A stretch of DNA of 64,000 nucleotides. Source: Ralstonia pickettii DTP0602 (GTDB taxonomy: Bacteria; Pseudomonadota; Gammaproteobacteria; Burkholderiales; Burkholderiaceae). The stretch covers positions 496,001 to 560,000 of the forward strand of contig CP006669.1 of the NCBI GenBank assembly GCA_000471925.1. Direction: 5' to 3'. Positions 28,632 through 37,109 of this stretch are shown here, one piece after another (positions within the stretch are counted from its first letter, which is position 1; every line of letters starts with the position of its first letter). A program made the position numbers and the translations under genes. The notes under the pieces were generated by a model. It did not search any database and was not told where the DNA came from. It saw only the letters and a program-made list of their open reading frames with translations.

Positions 28632-28672
28632 CTATAATAAGGACCAGAACCTGCTTCTGACACTGACCCACC

Positions 28673-29932
28673 TTGCAATCGCCCGCCCATCCGCCTTCCC
28701 CGCCTGCGCCCGGCCTCGTCGCCGCCCTGCCCACGCCGCTGGAGCAGCTGCGATTGCCGCCGGCACTGTCCGGGCGCGACGGCAGCAACCGCGCACCGGC
28801 CACGGCCACCCGCATTGCCGCGACCGACGACCTGGCCGCCGTCACCGCCTGGCTCGCGCGCTATGCCGACAGCGCGGCGACGCTCTCCGCCTACCGCCGC
28901 GAGGTGGAGCGACTGATCCTGTGGGCCGTGCTGCAACTCGGCAAGCCACTGTCTTCACTGACGCACGAGGACCTGCTCGTCTATGAACGCTTCCTGGCCG
29001 ACCCGCAGCCGGCCGCGCGCTGGGTCCTGGCCGGCAGCAAGAAGCTCGCACGCAACCACCCCGACTGGCGCCCGTTTGCGGGGCCGCTGTCGCCCGCCAG
29101 CGTGCGCCATGCAATGGTGATCCTCAATGCGCTGTTCGCCTGGCTGACCGAGGCCGGCTACCTCGCCGGCAACCCGCTCGCGCTGGCGCGGCGCCGGCGC
29201 GCGCCCACCAAGCCGCGGATCACGCGCTATCTGAGCCACGAGCTGTGGGCGACGGTCAAGGAAACCGTCGAGGCGATGCCGGGTACGATCGAAAATTCGA
29301 CCGAGCGCGAGCGGCTGCATGCCGCGCGCTGCCGCTGGGTGCTGACGGTGCTCTACCTGGGCGGGCTGCGGGCCGCCGAGGTGACAGGCACCCCCATGGG
29401 GGCGTTCTTCTGTCGGCGCGACGGCTCGGGCGTGGAGCGCTGGTGGCTGGAGGTCACCGGCAAGGGCAACAAGACCCGGCTGGTGCCGGCCTCTGACGAG
29501 CTGATCGCCGAACTGGCGCGCTACCGCCGCGCCCACGGGCTGGCGCCTACCCCGCAGCCTGGGGATACGCGCCCGCTGGTGCTGCCAGTGATCGGCCGCG
29601 AGACGGGTCGCGAGGGTCGCGACAAGGCCCTGTCGCGCGGGGCGCTGCACCTGATTCTGAAAGAGGTGTTCGCCATGGCGGCCGCGCGCCTGCGCACGCG
29701 CGGGTCCGAGTGGGAGGGTCAGGCCGCGGTGCTGGCCAGCGCCTCGGCGCACTGGCTGCGCCACACCGCCGGCTCGCACATGACCGACCAGCAGGTCGAC
29801 CTGCGTTTTGTGCGGGACAATTTTGGCCATGCCTCGATCGCGACCACCAGCGGCTACCTGCACAGCGAAGAGGATGCCCGGCACGAGGCCACCCAGGAGC
29901 GACATCGGATCGGCTGGACCAGCAAGACGTAG
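28673..29932 (+). CDS. tyrosine recombinase (XerC/D-like integrase)
   Basis: A 419-residue site-specific recombinase. The N-terminal SAM-like DNA-binding domain covers about 50-170; the catalytic domain carries R233 in GGLRAAEV, the Lys of TGKGNKTR, H360 and R363 in HWLRHTAG, H386 in FGHAS and the nucleophile Y395 in TTSGYLHS. All catalytic residues are present. The N-terminal 40 residues are Pro/Ala-rich. No ATG precedes the first domain in frame; the TTG at 28673 is the only early start, with a weak Shine-Dalgarno sequence, so the real start is uncertain. It is divergent from the kfrA-like gene and may resolve replicon multimers. Confidence 0.85.
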   Translation: MQSPAHPPSPPAPGLVAALPTPLEQLRLPPALSGRDGSNRAPATATRIAATDDLAAVTAWLARYADSAATLSAYRREVERLILWAVLQLGKPLSSLTHEDLLVYERFLADPQPAARWVLAGSKKLARNHPDWRPFAGPLSPASVRHAMVILNALFAWLTEAGYLAGNPLALARRRRAPTKPRITRYLSHELWATVKETVEAMPGTIENSTERERLHAARCRWVLTVLYLGGLRAAEVTGTPMGAFFCRRDGSGVERWWLEVTGKGNKTRLVPASDELIAELARYRRAHGLAPTPQPGDTRPLVLPVIGRETGREGRDKALSRGALHLILKEVFAMAAARLRTRGSEWEGQAAVLASASAHWLRHTAGSHMTDQQVDLRFVRDNFGHASIATTSGYLHSEEDARHEATQERHRIGWTSKT

Positions 29933-30045
29933 GCGCGCGAGCATGCCACTCCATGGCCTTTGCGCACGGATAGAAGCCGCACCTGCGGCTCAGCGCAGGA
30001 TACGCGGCTGCTAAAATCGCTCCACGCGATCCACCACTCAATACA

Positions 30046-30804
30046 ATGGGCTTCGAACAACTGGCGGCACTCAAAGCACAACTGGCAGCACAGGCAAAGG
30101 CTGAAAAGGCCGCAAAGGCTGCCGAGGTTCCGAAGCGGGCCACGCCGCCCCGCGCACGGGACGCTGCGCCGGCCAATCCGGCAAAGCCGGTCGATCCGGT
30201 GGTCCACACCATCGCCAGATTGCAACGGCGTTTTCCGCTAGCCTTTCCGAAGCACCCGGCGCCCAAGGTGCCGCTCAAGATCGGCATCTTCGAGGATCTC
30301 CTCCCGCATGCCCAAAAGCTTGCCCTCACGGAGGCCGAATTGCGCGAGGCGATCAAGACCTGGTGCCGCGGCGCCCGCTACCGGGCCTGCCTCATCGAGG
30401 GCGCATCGCGGATGGATCTGGCCGGCCAGGAGGCGGGGCAGGTTCGCCCGGAGGATGCAAAACGGGCGCAGCAACTGCAAGCGAGGCGTGCGCCACAGGC
30501 GCGATCCAAACGTCGAAGACGTCGTCACCAAGCTGAATCGGGACAAGAGCTTTCAGCACGGCGGAAGACGCGTCAGCACGCCAAGCAAAGGGCATTTCCG
30601 CACCGATCGAGGACCGCATCCGAGAATGACGCCCATCCTCATCGTGTCTCTACTCTTCCAGTCTGTTCCCTTTCCCTGGACGCATCCACGCCGATCTTGG
30701 CCGCATGGGTTGCTGCCTGTTCGAGCAAGGCGCATGCGCCTTGGGAACGACCAGCATCGTCAAACCCAGTCCGTCCATCACACGGAGGGCGTGCTCGAGA
30801 TTGA
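30046..30804 (+). CDS. ProQ/FinO-domain RNA chaperone with unusual tail
   Basis: A 252-residue frame. Residues 1-50 are Ala/Lys-rich; about 50-135 are the ProQ/FinO domain (TIARLQRRFPLAFPKHPAPKVPLKIGIFEDLL, EAELREAIKTWCRGARYRACL). Such proteins bind stem-loop RNA, and plasmid versions control conjugation through antisense RNA. After about residue 150 the sequence becomes Arg-rich and then looks like random coding that overlaps, antisense, the regulator gene at 30650-30982. A frameshift that removed the original stop is likely; the natural protein was probably about 160-190 residues. Confidence 0.75.
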   Translation: MGFEQLAALKAQLAAQAKAEKAAKAAEVPKRATPPRARDAAPANPAKPVDPVVHTIARLQRRFPLAFPKHPAPKVPLKIGIFEDLLPHAQKLALTEAELREAIKTWCRGARYRACLIEGASRMDLAGQEAGQVRPEDAKRAQQLQARRAPQARSKRRRRRHQAESGQELSARRKTRQHAKQRAFPHRSRTASENDAHPHRVSTLPVCSLSLDASTPILAAWVAACSSKAHAPWERPASSNPVRPSHGGRARD

Positions 30805-30982
30805 CGCCCTTGCCGTTCTCCAGCTTGGACAGCATGCCGATGGAGACACCGCAACTCCTCGCCGCCTGGTCAATTGGCATCCCTTCCCCTGCCCGGGTTG
30901 CTGGAATGCGGCCGCCCAGTTGGTGAATGGCGCGAATTGTCGCGCGCGAAGGTGGCGTCGGATTCGGTAGTGGTCGCGGCAT
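30650..30982 (-). CDS. XRE-family (HipB-like) regulator, copy 1
   Basis: A 110-residue protein with a Cro/C1 helix-turn-helix: IPATRAGEGMPIDQAARSCGVSIGMLSKLENGKGVNLEHALRVMDGLGL. The arrangement resembles the HipB antitoxin, but no HipA kinase gene is adjacent. A paralogue with about the same length and order lies at 62140-62463. Both start MxRPLPxPTPPSRATIR. A palindrome with ATTTCA arms is 53 bp upstream. It overlaps the end of the ProQ frame antisense. Confidence 0.8.
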   Translation of the reverse strand: MPRPLPNPTPPSRATIRAIHQLGGRIPATRAGEGMPIDQAARSCGVSIGMLSKLENGKGVNLEHALRVMDGLGLTMLVVPKAHAPCSNRQQPMRPRSAWMRPGKGNRLEE

Positions 30983-31034
30983 AAAGGACCGTCCCGTGGA
31001 GAAGGGAAGTCAGCATCGAGGCGGTGGCCAGATT

Positions 31035-31052
31035 ATTTCATGATCGTGAAAT
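31035..31052. promoter_or_regulatory. candidate operator for XRE copy 1
   Basis: ATTTCA-TGATCG-TGAAAT is a perfect inverted repeat 53 bp upstream of the XRE start. The paralogue at 62463 has CTTTCATGAAAG in a similar place, so TTTCA/TGAAA is a shared element and probably the autoregulatory site. Confidence 0.5.
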
Positions 31053-31370
31053 TATAGTCCCAAAACGGATTGGCTGCCTTCTATGCCGGGGGAACTGCCT
31101 CGTGCCAGCCAGCGATTGATGGTTCGGGGCCCGAGTACGTTGCGCAATACCTTCTGCCGACGCCACCTCCTGGCCGGCCGTTCTCGTGATGATGCGTCAT
31201 TCATTCGCCAGATCGGGCGACTATCAAGACGATGTCGAGCGCTTGGTCGTTCCAATAGCGGTCCTTGTACCCCCTAGCCAATCTCGCCCGAGAAGCGCTC
31301 TACGGGATGTCCTTTGCCATATAGCGGCCCGAAAACATCCCGCCGGCGAAAGCATTGGACGGAATCACAC
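31053..31370. other. no gene recognised
   Basis: About 320 bp between the XRE operator and the SDR gene end. No supported gene; short frames only. Confidence 0.4.
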
Positions 31371-32345
31371 CTAGTCGATGCGCACGCTAGTGAGCTGCTC
31401 GCTCAGTTGCCAAAGGCGACCGGCAGCAACGGGATCAGTAGCGCGCGGGCGCACGCCGTGCATCTCGGTGGACTCATCGCTCGACAACGCGCGGGCTATC
31501 TCGCAGTCTGCGCAATAGACGCCCCCCATGCCGTCAAGCTGAGGACTCGTTGCGCACCAGACACTTGTCGCAGCGCCCTGCTGGGGAGTCTTTTTATTGT
31601 TCTCCGGTTCAATGATCGGCGCACCGTCTTTGTCGATGATGTTGCTGGCATCGATTTCCTCTTTCGACATATGCCGGATCAGATCCGTAACGATGCCGCC
31701 CGGATGAACAGAAAAAGCGCGTACCCCTGATCGCTTTCCGATCGAGTCCAGGGCGACGGCGAACAGTGCATTAGCGGTCTTCGACTGACCGTAGGCGATC
31801 CACGGATCGTATTCGCGATGCTCGAAGTTCGGATCGTGAAAATCGATTCCCGCCCGGCGATGCCCATAAGAGCTGACCGCGACCACGCGAGCGTGCCTGG
31901 AACGCACTAGCGCCGGCCACAGGCAACAGGTCAATTGGAAATGGCCGAGATGATTGGCCGAGAACTGAGATTCATACCCCCGCGTATCACGCGAAAACGG
32001 CGGCGCCATCACCCCCGCGTTATTCACGACAATATCGACCGTATCCGTCGCTTTAAGCACATGTTGGGCGAATCGGTCGACCGAAGCAGGATCGAGCAGG
32101 TCCATTGGCTCCAATACGACATCCGGCATTCCGGCCAGCGCCGCCTTCGCCTTCGCTAGATCCCGCGCCGGCACGAAGACCTTGGCGCCGGCCGACCGGA
32201 ACGCTTTAACGGTTTCGAGCCCGATGCCAGAGTAACCGCCGGTCACGACGGCGCATTTGCCTGTAAGGTCGATGCCGCGAATGACTTCCTCGACGGTGGA
32301 AGCTGCTCCGAAGCCGGAGCCGATGGGTGATTGCTGGGTGAGCAT
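31371..32345 (-). CDS. short-chain dehydrogenase/reductase
   Basis: A 324-residue NAD(P)-dependent SDR. The cofactor motif is TGGYSGIG (about 36-43), the structural motif NNAG (about 109), the catalytic Ser lies in VAVSSYGH and the YxxxK pair in YGQSKTAN. The N-terminal 30 residues and the 50-residue C-terminal extension match the light-dependent protochlorophyllide reductase/retinol-dehydrogenase-like branch of SDRs, which act on varied alcohols and ketones. It is divergent from a broken AraC-type regulator, the usual pairing of enzyme and activator, so control has probably been lost. Confidence 0.85.
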   Translation of the reverse strand: MLTQQSPIGSGFGAASTVEEVIRGIDLTGKCAVVTGGYSGIGLETVKAFRSAGAKVFVPARDLAKAKAALAGMPDVVLEPMDLLDPASVDRFAQHVLKATDTVDIVVNNAGVMAPPFSRDTRGYESQFSANHLGHFQLTCCLWPALVRSRHARVVAVSSYGHRRAGIDFHDPNFEHREYDPWIAYGQSKTANALFAVALDSIGKRSGVRAFSVHPGGIVTDLIRHMSKEEIDASNIIDKDGAPIIEPENNKKTPQQGAATSVWCATSPQLDGMGGVYCADCEIARALSSDESTEMHGVRPRATDPVAAGRLWQLSEQLTSVRID

Positions 32346-32420
32346 GAAGATCCTCCGTGGTGAACGAAGGAATGCTAAATTGCCTATGTCGCATTCTGAA
32401 GACTCATTCGTACATATTTC

Positions 32421-33139
32421 ATGCTCAACAGTTCAAAATTGCCGGCTGACCCCCTATCAGACCTATTGAACTTCCTCCAAGCTCGGTGCGACTTGACCGG
32501 CCGGCTTGTAGCGGGTGCCACTTGGGCGCGTCGCTTCGCCAATCTGCATGCGATCAAATTTTGTGCAGCAACCGAAGGCGCCTGCTGGTATTTCATGGAC
32601 GGCTTGCCTGAGCCTGCCATACTGGAAGCTGGCGATGTCCTGGTCACGAATGGCACGCGTTCCCTAATCTTGGCCAGCGACTCGTCCTTGGTCGCTGGAG
32701 CTACCACCGCACCGCTCAAACGAGACGACGATGGTCAGTACCGGCTTGGTCAGGGCAGTGACTTCGCCATGGCGATCATCGGCTAGCCATCGCGCTCAGT
32801 AGCATTCATAGCGAACCTTCTCGTAGCTGGAGCCTGGAGGAGCTTGCAAGAGAAGCCAACATGTCGCGTACCTCGTTTGCCGTTCGATTCCGCGAGATGA
32901 TGGGCGTTCCGCCGCTCACCTATTTGACGCAATGGCGAATGCATCTAGCGAGACGTGAGCTTCGAGCTGGGGCGTCGATTTCTGAGGCTGCCGCTGCGGT
33001 GGGCTACACTTCTGAAAGTGCCTTCAGTAGCGCATTCAAGCGAGTCATGAATATGGCTCCTGGCCAATATCGCCGGACCGCGGAGGGAAAGACAATGGGG
33101 ACACGCACGGCTGCCCCATTCGCGACGCACGACTTCTGA
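32421..33139 (+). pseudogene. AraC-family regulator, broken
   Basis: The N-terminal frame (32421-32786) has the cupin-like AraC ligand-binding start (LSDLLNFLQARCDLTGRLVAG...WYFMDGLPEPAILEAGDVLV) and ends in a premature stop. The C-terminal frame (32861-33139) has the double helix-turn-helix: SRTSFAVRFREMMGVPPLTYLTQWRM and AAVGYTSESAFSSAFKRVMNMAPGQYRR. The segment between is shortened and frameshifted. It is divergent from the SDR gene it once controlled. Confidence 0.8.
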
Positions 33140-33387
33140 CCGTTCCCGTTCCGTGCTGCTTTCGTTGGATTGAATCCGCAGTTTCCCGCCATGAACCGGG
33201 TTTAGGCATGCGTTTTCTATGCGCATGATCGGGTTTGCGCAGCTTATGCGCGTACAGCTAAAAAAGCGCGTGGCGAGACCTTTTGGAACATGGTCTACGA
33301 TCCGGCTACGGTCGATCCGGCGGCGTCCGGGAACTCTGCTGGACCGAACCGATAGACCGCATATCCTCATACGTCGGCGTCTTCAAA

Positions 33388-34401
33388 TCAATTCCAACGG
33401 GATAGCCGTTGCAACTGCCCAACGATCCCTGTTCTGAACAACAGTACACATACGATAAAGCATATGCCTGTGACCATAGATACTGATTCACCTAGGGCAT
33501 TGAACCAGCTGATACCGGTTAGATTGCTAAGTGAATGTCCGATCTCGCCCATTTTATTTTCGAGCGCAACTATCACCGCTGCCCCAATAATCGGGCCTGC
33601 AATCGTACTAAGTCCGCCAAGCAACGTCATCAGTACCACCGAACCCGACGTTGCCCAGTGCACGTCCGACAGAGTCTCGAAGCCCAGCACCAGCGCCTTG
33701 ATCGAGCCGGCCAGCCCCGACAGCGCCGCCGACAGCACGAAGGCGGTCAGCTTGAAGCGGTCGACGTCATAGCCCAAAGAGATCGCGCGCGGCTCGTTCT
33801 CCTTGATTGCCTTCAGAATCTGGCCGAACGGCGAATGCACTGTGCGCACAATCAGCGCAAACGCGGCCACGATGACCACCAGCGCGGCGTAGTACAGCGT
33901 CAGGTCGTTCGCCAAAGACACCACGCCGAACAGCTTACCGCGCGGGATACCCTGCAGACCGTCCTCGCCGCCCGTGAACGGCGCCTGCAGGCAGACGAAG
34001 AACAGCATCTGCGCCAGAGCCAGCGTGATCATCGAGAAGTAGATGCCCTGGCGACGGATCGCCAGCGAGCCGACCACGTAGCCGATCAGCGCGCCGGTGG
34101 CCGTACCGAGGATCAGGCCGATTTCGGGGGTCACGCCCCAGACCTTCATCGCATGCCCGGCCGCATAGCCAGCACCGCCGAAGAAAGCCGCGTGGCCGAA
34201 CGACAGCAGGCCCGTATAGCCGATCAAGAGGTTGAAGGCGCATGCGAACAGCGCGAAGCACAGCACCTTGAGCACGAACACCGGGTAGGCGCCGGCCAGC
34301 GGCGCGACCAGCAGGCAAGCCAGCAGTGCGCCGTAGAGCGCCCGCCGCGGCAGGCGGCGCGCAGGCTGCAGCCCGGGTGCAGCGATAGTCGATCCGTTCA
34401 T
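33388..34401 (-). CDS. livM: branched-chain amino acid-type ABC permease LivM
   Basis: A 337-residue inner-membrane permease with about nine hydrophobic segments and the family phrases AFNLLIGYTGLLSFGHAAFFG, RRQGIYFSMITLALAQM and ENEPRAISLGYDV. LivH and LivM form the channel of Liv-type importers for branched-chain amino acids or aromatic and short-chain acids. Its start overlaps the livH stop (TGATG). The last about 85 codons (33388-33640) are clearly lower in GC than the rest of the gene. Last gene of the importer operon. Confidence 0.95.
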   Translation of the reverse strand: MNGSTIAAPGLQPARRLPRRALYGALLACLLVAPLAGAYPVFVLKVLCFALFACAFNLLIGYTGLLSFGHAAFFGGAGYAAGHAMKVWGVTPEIGLILGTATGALIGYVVGSLAIRRQGIYFSMITLALAQMLFFVCLQAPFTGGEDGLQGIPRGKLFGVVSLANDLTLYYAALVVIVAAFALIVRTVHSPFGQILKAIKENEPRAISLGYDVDRFKLTAFVLSAALSGLAGSIKALVLGFETLSDVHWATSGSVVLMTLLGGLSTIAGPIIGAAVIVALENKMGEIGHSLSNLTGISWFNALGESVSMVTGICFIVCVLLFRTGIVGQLQRLSRWN

Positions 34402-35285
34402 CACTTCTCCTTTCCAAACAACCCGGCCGGGCGCAGCAGCAGCACGACCACCATGATCACGAACACCACCGTCGACGATCCCTCCGGGTAGACCACCTTG
34501 GTCAGGCCCTCGATCACACCCAGCCCCAGGCCGGTCAGGATCGCGCCCAGGATGGAACCCATGCCGCCGATCACCACTACCGCGAACACGACGGTGATCA
34601 GGTTCTGCCCCATCAACGGCGAGACCTGCATCACGGGCGCCGCCAGCACGCCGGCAAAGGCGGCCAGCGCCACGCCAAAACCGTAGGTGAGGGTCACCAT
34701 CCTCGGCACGTTGACGCCGAAGGTCTCGACCACCTTCGGGTTCTCGGTGCCGGCGCGCAGGTAGGCGCCAAGCTTGGTCTTCTCGATCACGTACCAGGTC
34801 AACAGGCACGCCGCCAGCGACGCCGCTACTACCCACGCGCGGTAGTTGGGCAGACGCATAAAGCCCAGGTTGGTGGTGCCTTGCAGCGCTTCGGGCGGGG
34901 CGTAGGGCAGGCCGGACACGCCGTAGGCCGAGCGAAACACGCCTTCGATCACCAGCGTGATGCCGAGCGTCAGCAGCAGGCCGTAGATGTGGTCGAGCTT
35001 GTAGATCCAGCGCAGCATGGTCTTCTCGATCACTACGCCGATTCCGGCTACCACCAGCGGTGCAAGCGCTAGCATCACCCAGTAACTGAGACCGGCATAG
35101 GACATGCCGGCCCATGCCAGCACCGCGCCAAGCATGAAGAGCGCACCATGGGCAAAGTTGATGACGTTGAGCAGGCCGAAGATCACCGCCAGGCCCAGGC
35201 TCAGCATGGCGTAGAAGGCGCCATTGACGAGGCCGAGCAGCAGTTGCGACAACAAAGCCGGCAAGGGAATTTCAAACAGGTTCAT
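34401..35285 (-). CDS. livH: ABC permease LivH
   Basis: A 294-residue permease with SLGLAVIFGLLNVINFAHGALFMLGA near the N-terminus and the loop GTENPKVVETFGVNV, both typical of LivH. It pairs with LivM. The gene is GC-rich with standard Cupriavidus-like codon use and lies ten bases downstream of livF. Confidence 0.95.
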   Translation of the reverse strand: MNLFEIPLPALLSQLLLGLVNGAFYAMLSLGLAVIFGLLNVINFAHGALFMLGAVLAWAGMSYAGLSYWVMLALAPLVVAGIGVVIEKTMLRWIYKLDHIYGLLLTLGITLVIEGVFRSAYGVSGLPYAPPEALQGTTNLGFMRLPNYRAWVVAASLAACLLTWYVIEKTKLGAYLRAGTENPKVVETFGVNVPRMVTLTYGFGVALAAFAGVLAAPVMQVSPLMGQNLITVVFAVVVIGGMGSILGAILTGLGLGVIEGLTKVVYPEGSSTVVFVIMVVVLLLRPAGLFGKEK

Positions 35286-35294
35286 GGGTGCTCC

Positions 35295-36020
35295 TCATAC
35301 GCCCAGCAGTTCATGCAATACCGGCATCTTGGCTTGCAGCTCACTGGCGGCAAAGCGCTCGACGATGCTGCCATGCTCCATCACATAGAAGCGGTCGGCC
35401 AGCGGCGCGGCGAAGCGGAAGTTCTGCTCCACCATCACCACCGTGTACCCCTTCTGCTTGAGCATCAGGATCATGCGCGCGAGCGCCTGCACGATCACCG
35501 GTGCCAACCCTTCCGAGATTTCGTCGAGCAGCAGCAGGTTGGCACCGGTGCGCAGGATGCGCCCGACCGCCAGCATCTGCTGCTCGCCGCCGGAAAGACG
35601 CGTGCCCTGGCTCTGGCGGCGCTCCTTCAGGTTCGGGAACATCTCGTAGATATCGGCCTCGCTCATGCCCTTGCTGGTGTCCGCGCCCTTGAGCACGGGC
35701 GGCAGCATCAGGTTCTCTTCGCATGAGAGGCTGGAAAAGATCGCGCGCTCTTCGGGGCAATAGCCAATGCCGTAGTGCGCGATCTTGTGTGTCGGCAGGC
35801 CGATGGTTTCATGGCCATTGACCTTGATCGAGCCCTTGCGCGCGCCCGTGAGGCCCATGATCGCGCGCAGCGTGGTGGTGCGACCGGCGCCGTTGCGGCC
35901 CAGCAGCGTGACCACTTCGCCGTGGTTCACGGTCAGGTCCACGCCGTGCAGGATGTGCGATTCGCCGTACCAGGCCTCCAGGCCCTTGATCTCGAGCGCG
36001 GGTGTGTTGGATGTTGTCAT
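35295..36020 (-). CDS. livF: ABC ATP-binding protein LivF with Arg in Walker A
   Basis: A 241-residue ATPase. The Walker A reads GRNGAGRTT, with R47 where nearly all ABC ATPases have Lys. The other motifs are intact: signature LSGGEQQML and Walker B NLLLLDEISEGLAP. LivF and LivG power the LivHM channel. Loss of the Walker A Lys usually abolishes hydrolysis, although an asymmetric transporter could run on the LivG site; I have a recollection of other Burkholderiales LivF proteins with this change. The gene is GC-rich and follows livG by 18 bases. Confidence 0.92.
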   Translation of the reverse strand: MTTSNTPALEIKGLEAWYGESHILHGVDLTVNHGEVVTLLGRNGAGRTTTLRAIMGLTGARKGSIKVNGHETIGLPTHKIAHYGIGYCPEERAIFSSLSCEENLMLPPVLKGADTSKGMSEADIYEMFPNLKERRQSQGTRLSGGEQQMLAVGRILRTGANLLLLDEISEGLAPVIVQALARMILMLKQKGYTVVMVEQNFRFAAPLADRFYVMEHGSIVERFAASELQAKMPVLHELLGV

Positions 36021-36038
36021 GTGTGGTCCCCGGCCGTC

Positions 36039-36893
36039 TCAGTGCGCGCCCTGCAGTTCCGCGTCAGCGGTGCCCATGTAGGCCTCCATCACGCGCGGGT
36101 CCTTCGACACTTCGGCATACGGGCCTTCGGCCAGGATCGCGCCGCGCTGCAGCACGGTGATCTTGTCCGCAATGGACGAGACCACGCTCATGTTGTGCTC
36201 CACCATCAGGATGGTGCGGCCCGCCGAGACCTTCTTGATCAGCTGCGTGACGCGGTCCACGTCCTCATGGCCCATGCCTTGGGTGGGCTCGTCCAGCAGC
36301 ATCAGCTCGGGCTCCATCGCCAGCGTGGTGGCGATCTCCAGCGCGCGCTTGCGGCCGTACGGCAGGTTGACCGTCTGGGTGTGCGCGAACTCGGTCAGGC
36401 CGACCTGTTCGAGCAGCTCCATGGCCCGGTCGTTGAGCACATCGAGCGAGCGTTCGCTGCGCCAGAACTGGTACGCCGTGCCGAGCTGGCGCTGCAGGCC
36501 GATGCGCACGTTCTCCATCACCGTCAGGTGCGGGAACACCGCCGAGATCTGGAAGGAACGGATCACGCCGCGGCGCGCGATCTGCGCGGGCTTCTCGCCG
36601 GTGATGTCGATGCCGTTGAAAAGGATGGTGCCGGTGGTCGGCTCCAGGAACTTGGTGAGCAGGTTGAAGCAAGTGGTCTTGCCCGCGCCGTTGGGCCCAA
36701 TCAATGCATGGATCGACCCGCGTCGCACCCGCAGGTTGACGTCGTTCACTGCTGTGAACCCCTTGAACTCCTTGCTAAGCATTCGTGTTTCCAAGATCCA
36801 CTCCGCAGCAACTGCATTCCTTGGGCGCGCGCTTTCATGTGGATCAACTCGATCTAATTCATTGCGCTCAAAAGGCGACACGTCAAACAACAT
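36039..36893 (-). CDS. livG: ABC ATP-binding protein LivG
   Basis: A 284-residue ATPase with a normal Walker A (GPNGAGKTT), the RALEIATTLAMEPELMLLDEPTQGM region and the LivG C-terminal end (ILAEGPYAEVSKDPRVMEAYMG). The first 35 residues (MLFDVSPFERNELDRVDPHE...) are not part of the usual protein, whose natural start would be near ILETR. The DNA of this extension is also lower in GC than the remainder, so the N-terminus was probably created by a recombination joint. Confidence 0.92.
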   Translation of the reverse strand: MLFDVSPFERNELDRVDPHESARPRNAVAAEWILETRMLSKEFKGFTAVNDVNLRVRRGSIHALIGPNGAGKTTCFNLLTKFLEPTTGTILFNGIDITGEKPAQIARRGVIRSFQISAVFPHLTVMENVRIGLQRQLGTAYQFWRSERSLDVLNDRAMELLEQVGLTEFAHTQTVNLPYGRKRALEIATTLAMEPELMLLDEPTQGMGHEDVDRVTQLIKKVSAGRTILMVEHNMSVVSSIADKITVLQRGAILAEGPYAEVSKDPRVMEAYMGTADAELQGAH

Positions 36894-37109
36894 TTAACAT
36901 CCTTAAAACTTTGCGACTGAATATTTCTGACGACGCCAATTGAACGAGCTGTTATCCGTGGTTCGATTCAAACCCGGCCCAAGCAAAAGCGGCTATTCAA
37001 AGAGCGAATTGTTAGGATACAACTATTAATTAGCTACCGCCACATCGTGTTGGCGCAGTTTTTGCAAAATTGATTCCAAAATGTCAGTGTAAAATAGTTG
37101 AAATTTTTG
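36894..37109. other. AT-rich spacer between livK and livG
   Basis: 216 bp, AT-rich, no gene. Such a gap is unusual inside a Liv operon and sits at a composition boundary. Confidence 0.5.

Noticed and set aside
29975..29990. terminator after the recombinase gene
   Set aside because: AGCCGCA-CC-TGCGGCT is a neat hairpin but the two-base loop is too tight and no T-tract follows.
30650..30982. HipBA toxin-antitoxin pair
   Set aside because: Only the HipB-like regulator is present; no HipA kinase frame lies within reach on either side, nor at the second copy.
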